Shown here one piece after another: positions 60,711 to 62,010 of a DNA stretch of 62,010 bases. Within the stretch, counting starts at the first letter, position 1. Each line of letters starts with the position of its first letter. Made by a program: the position numbers and the translations under genes. Source of the stretch: an uncultured beta proteobacterium (lineage in GTDB: Bacteria; Pseudomonadota; Gammaproteobacteria; Burkholderiales; Burkholderiaceae_C); the NCBI GenBank assembly GCA_903828235.1, contig CAIKLM010000137.1, forward strand, positions 1 through 62,010, in the 5' to 3' direction. Under the pieces are notes generated by a model. The model was not told the DNA's origin. It did no database searches and was given only the letters and a program-made list of their open reading frames with translations.

Positions 60711-62010
60711 ATGTCCGCCGAAGCGTCACCCTCGCGATCCGAACACGCCAGCGCGCTCGCGCCGGGCACGCGGCTCAACGAGTTCGAGCTGCAGCAGATT
60801 CTCGGCGTCGGCGGCTTTGGCATCGTCTACCAGGCCTTCGATCATGCCCTCGAACGGGAGGTCGCGATCAAGGAGTACATGCCGGCCAGCCTGGCCGGCC
60901 GCACCGAGACCATGCGGGTCTCGCTGCGCAGCGGCTCCGACGAGGAGAGTTTCCGCCTTGGCCGCGAGAGCTTCGTCAAGGAAGCCAAGCTGCTGGCCCG
61001 CTTCGACCACCCTTCGCTGCTGAAGGTCTACCGCTACTGGGAGGCCAACGGCACGGCCTACATGGCCATGCCCATCCTGCGTGGCCGCACGCTCAAGCAG
61101 CTGCGGCAGGCGCAGCAGGGGCCGACGGACGAGGCCTGGCTGCGCGGGCTGCTGATGCCGCTGCTGGGCGCCATCGAGACGCTGCACCGAGAGAACGTGT
61201 TCCACCGCGACATCGCGCCCGACAACATCCAGGTCGAGCCCGACGGCCACCCGGTGCTGATGGACTTCGGCGCCGCGCGCCGTGTCCTGACGGACAAGAC
61301 GCAGTCGCTCACCGCCATCCTCAAGCCCGCCTACGCCCCCATCGAGCAGTACGGCGAGGCGGGCGCGGTGAAGCAGGGCCCCTGGACCGATCTCTACGCC
61401 CTGGGCGCGACGCTGCACTACATGCTGCTGGGCCGTCCGCCGGCCCCGGCCACCGCACGCACCGTCGACGACGAGGAGGTGCTGCTCACCACCGCCAACC
61501 TGCCGCAGTGCAGCCAGGGCTTCCTGCTCGCCATCCAGTGGATGCTGCGGCCGCGACCGGGCGATCGGCCGCAGAGCGTGGCGCAGCTGCGCGAGGTGCT
61601 CGAGGGCCGCGCCGCCGTGCCGGTGCACAGCGGCATCGCCGAGATGCGCACGCAGCTGTACGTGCGCCCCGACGGCCAGCGCCCGGCCGACCAGGGCGTG
61701 GAGTTGGACCCCTCCGAGCTGCCGACGCTGCTGTCGCCGATGCGGCCTGCGCTCGACGCGACCGAGTTGCTGCGCACCGATCCTGGCACCTCAATGCCGC
61801 CGGCCGACGCCACGATTCGCGTGCCGCCGCCTGCGCCGCCGACGCGCGCCGACAGCGCGGCATCGCCAGATGCGGCGGCAGCCACGCCAGCGGCCCGGAA
61901 GTCGCCGCTGCCGTGGGTGATCGCGGGCCTGGCGGTGGTGGGCGTGGCGGCCGCGGTGTTGTGGCCGAAGTCCGAGCCCGCGTCGCCCGGGCCGCAGCCG
62001 GCCGCCGCCG
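60711..62010 (+). CDS. Membrane-anchored Hanks-type serine/threonine protein kinase (3' end outside window)
   Basis: 433 codons are visible before the edge. The kinase domain (about 25-290) is complete: Gly-rich loop LGVGGFGIVYQAF, VAIKEYMP with Lys54, catalytic loop HRDIAPDNI (165-172, Asp167), DFG at 185-187 and an APE-like YAPIEQY. A Pro/Ala-rich, probably disordered segment leads to a transmembrane helix near residues 402-420 (WVIAGLAVVGVAAAVLW), with a periplasmic part starting at the edge. TAGATT (60699-60704) places transcription start about at the ATG, so the mRNA may be leaderless. Substrates are unknown. Confidence 0.88.
   Translation, partial: MSAEASPSRSEHASALAPGTRLNEFELQQILGVGGFGIVYQAFDHALEREVAIKEYMPASLAGRTETMRVSLRSGSDEESFRLGRESFVKEAKLLARFDHPSLLKVYRYWEANGTAYMAMPILRGRTLKQLRQAQQGPTDEAWLRGLLMPLLGAIETLHRENVFHRDIAPDNIQVEPDGHPVLMDFGAARRVLTDKTQSLTAILKPAYAPIEQYGEAGAVKQGPWTDLYALGATLHYMLLGRPPAPATARTVDDEEVLLTTANLPQCSQGFLLAIQWMLRPRPGDRPQSVAQLREVLEGRAAVPVHSGIAEMRTQLYVRPDGQRPADQGVELDPSELPTLLSPMRPALDATELLRTDPGTSMPPADATIRVPPPAPPTRADSAASPDAAAATPAARKSPLPWVIAGLAVVGVAAAVLWPKSEPASPGPQPAAA

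Overview
The window is a very GC-rich (about 70% by eye, not counted) bacterial chromosome segment packed with housekeeping genes and almost no spacing. The gene orders rlmN-pilF-rodZ-ispG-hisS-yfgM-bamB-der-hfq-hflX-hflK-hflC-hisZ-purA and rpsB-tsf-pyrH-frr-uppS-cdsA-dxr-rseP-bamA-skp-lpxD-fabZ-lpxA-lpxB-rnhB, together with priB between rpsF and rpsR and a ppsR/ppsA divergent pair, point to a betaproteobacterium of the order Burkholderiales, probably near the Rubrivivax-Leptothrix-Methylibium group. The order is firm; the genus-level placement is an inference from style and gene content.

Layout, left to right. 1-18.5 kb (+): rluB (cut by the left edge), ndk, then a tight run for tRNA/rRNA modification (rlmN), type IV pilus (pilF), cell shape (rodZ), isoprenoids (ispG), histidyl-tRNA (hisS), outer-membrane assembly (yfgM-like, bamB), ribosome assembly (der), hfq/hflX/hflK/hflC, hisZ, purA and a purine phosphoribosyltransferase. 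18.5-23.8 kb: a tRNA-Leu(CAG) on the minus strand, rnr (+), and a minus-strand pair for NAD(P)HX repair (nnr) and a D-amino-acid-dehydrogenase-like FAD enzyme. 24-39.1 kb (+): the translation, isoprenoid, phospholipid, envelope and lipid A cluster, with ATGA/GTGA stop-start overlaps at uppS-cdsA, cdsA-dxr, dxr-rseP and rnhB-TrmH. 39-42.5 kb: divergent ppsR and ppsA. 42.7-48.8 kb (+): a small two-helix membrane protein, a TPR protein, a DUF4212/sodium:solute symporter pair, a cNMP-CBS-DUF294 protein and a DEDDh exonuclease, a set that looks like carboxylate (probably acetate) uptake and its control. 48.8-52 kb (+): rpsF-priB-rpsR-rplI, then dnaB. 52-60.7 kb (-): hslR and a periplasmic glycerophosphodiesterase, the sigma32-driven grpE-dnaK-dnaJ operon, and behind it two paralogous receiver-TPR proteins. 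60.7 kb to the right edge (+): the start of a membrane-anchored Ser/Thr kinase.

The least ordinary part is the tandem receiver-TPR pair (52.0-55.3 kb). One copy keeps all phosphorylation residues and the other has lost every one. Both end in the same short HIAG/RS-GG motif, and they overlap and sit directly behind dnaJ. Other points worth checking: an EF-hand-like loop and a long charged insert in the symporter; an FNR-like box ahead of a predicted leaderless DUF294 gene; DnaA-box-like sequences before dnaB and between grpE and dnaK; a related motif on both sides of ppsA; and an Ala in place of Gly in the VRGF motif of BamA.

No gene-free stretch exceeds 300 bases. I saw no insertion sequence, prophage, CRISPR array or base-composition island, and no rRNA. 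Promoters named here rest on motif reading only.
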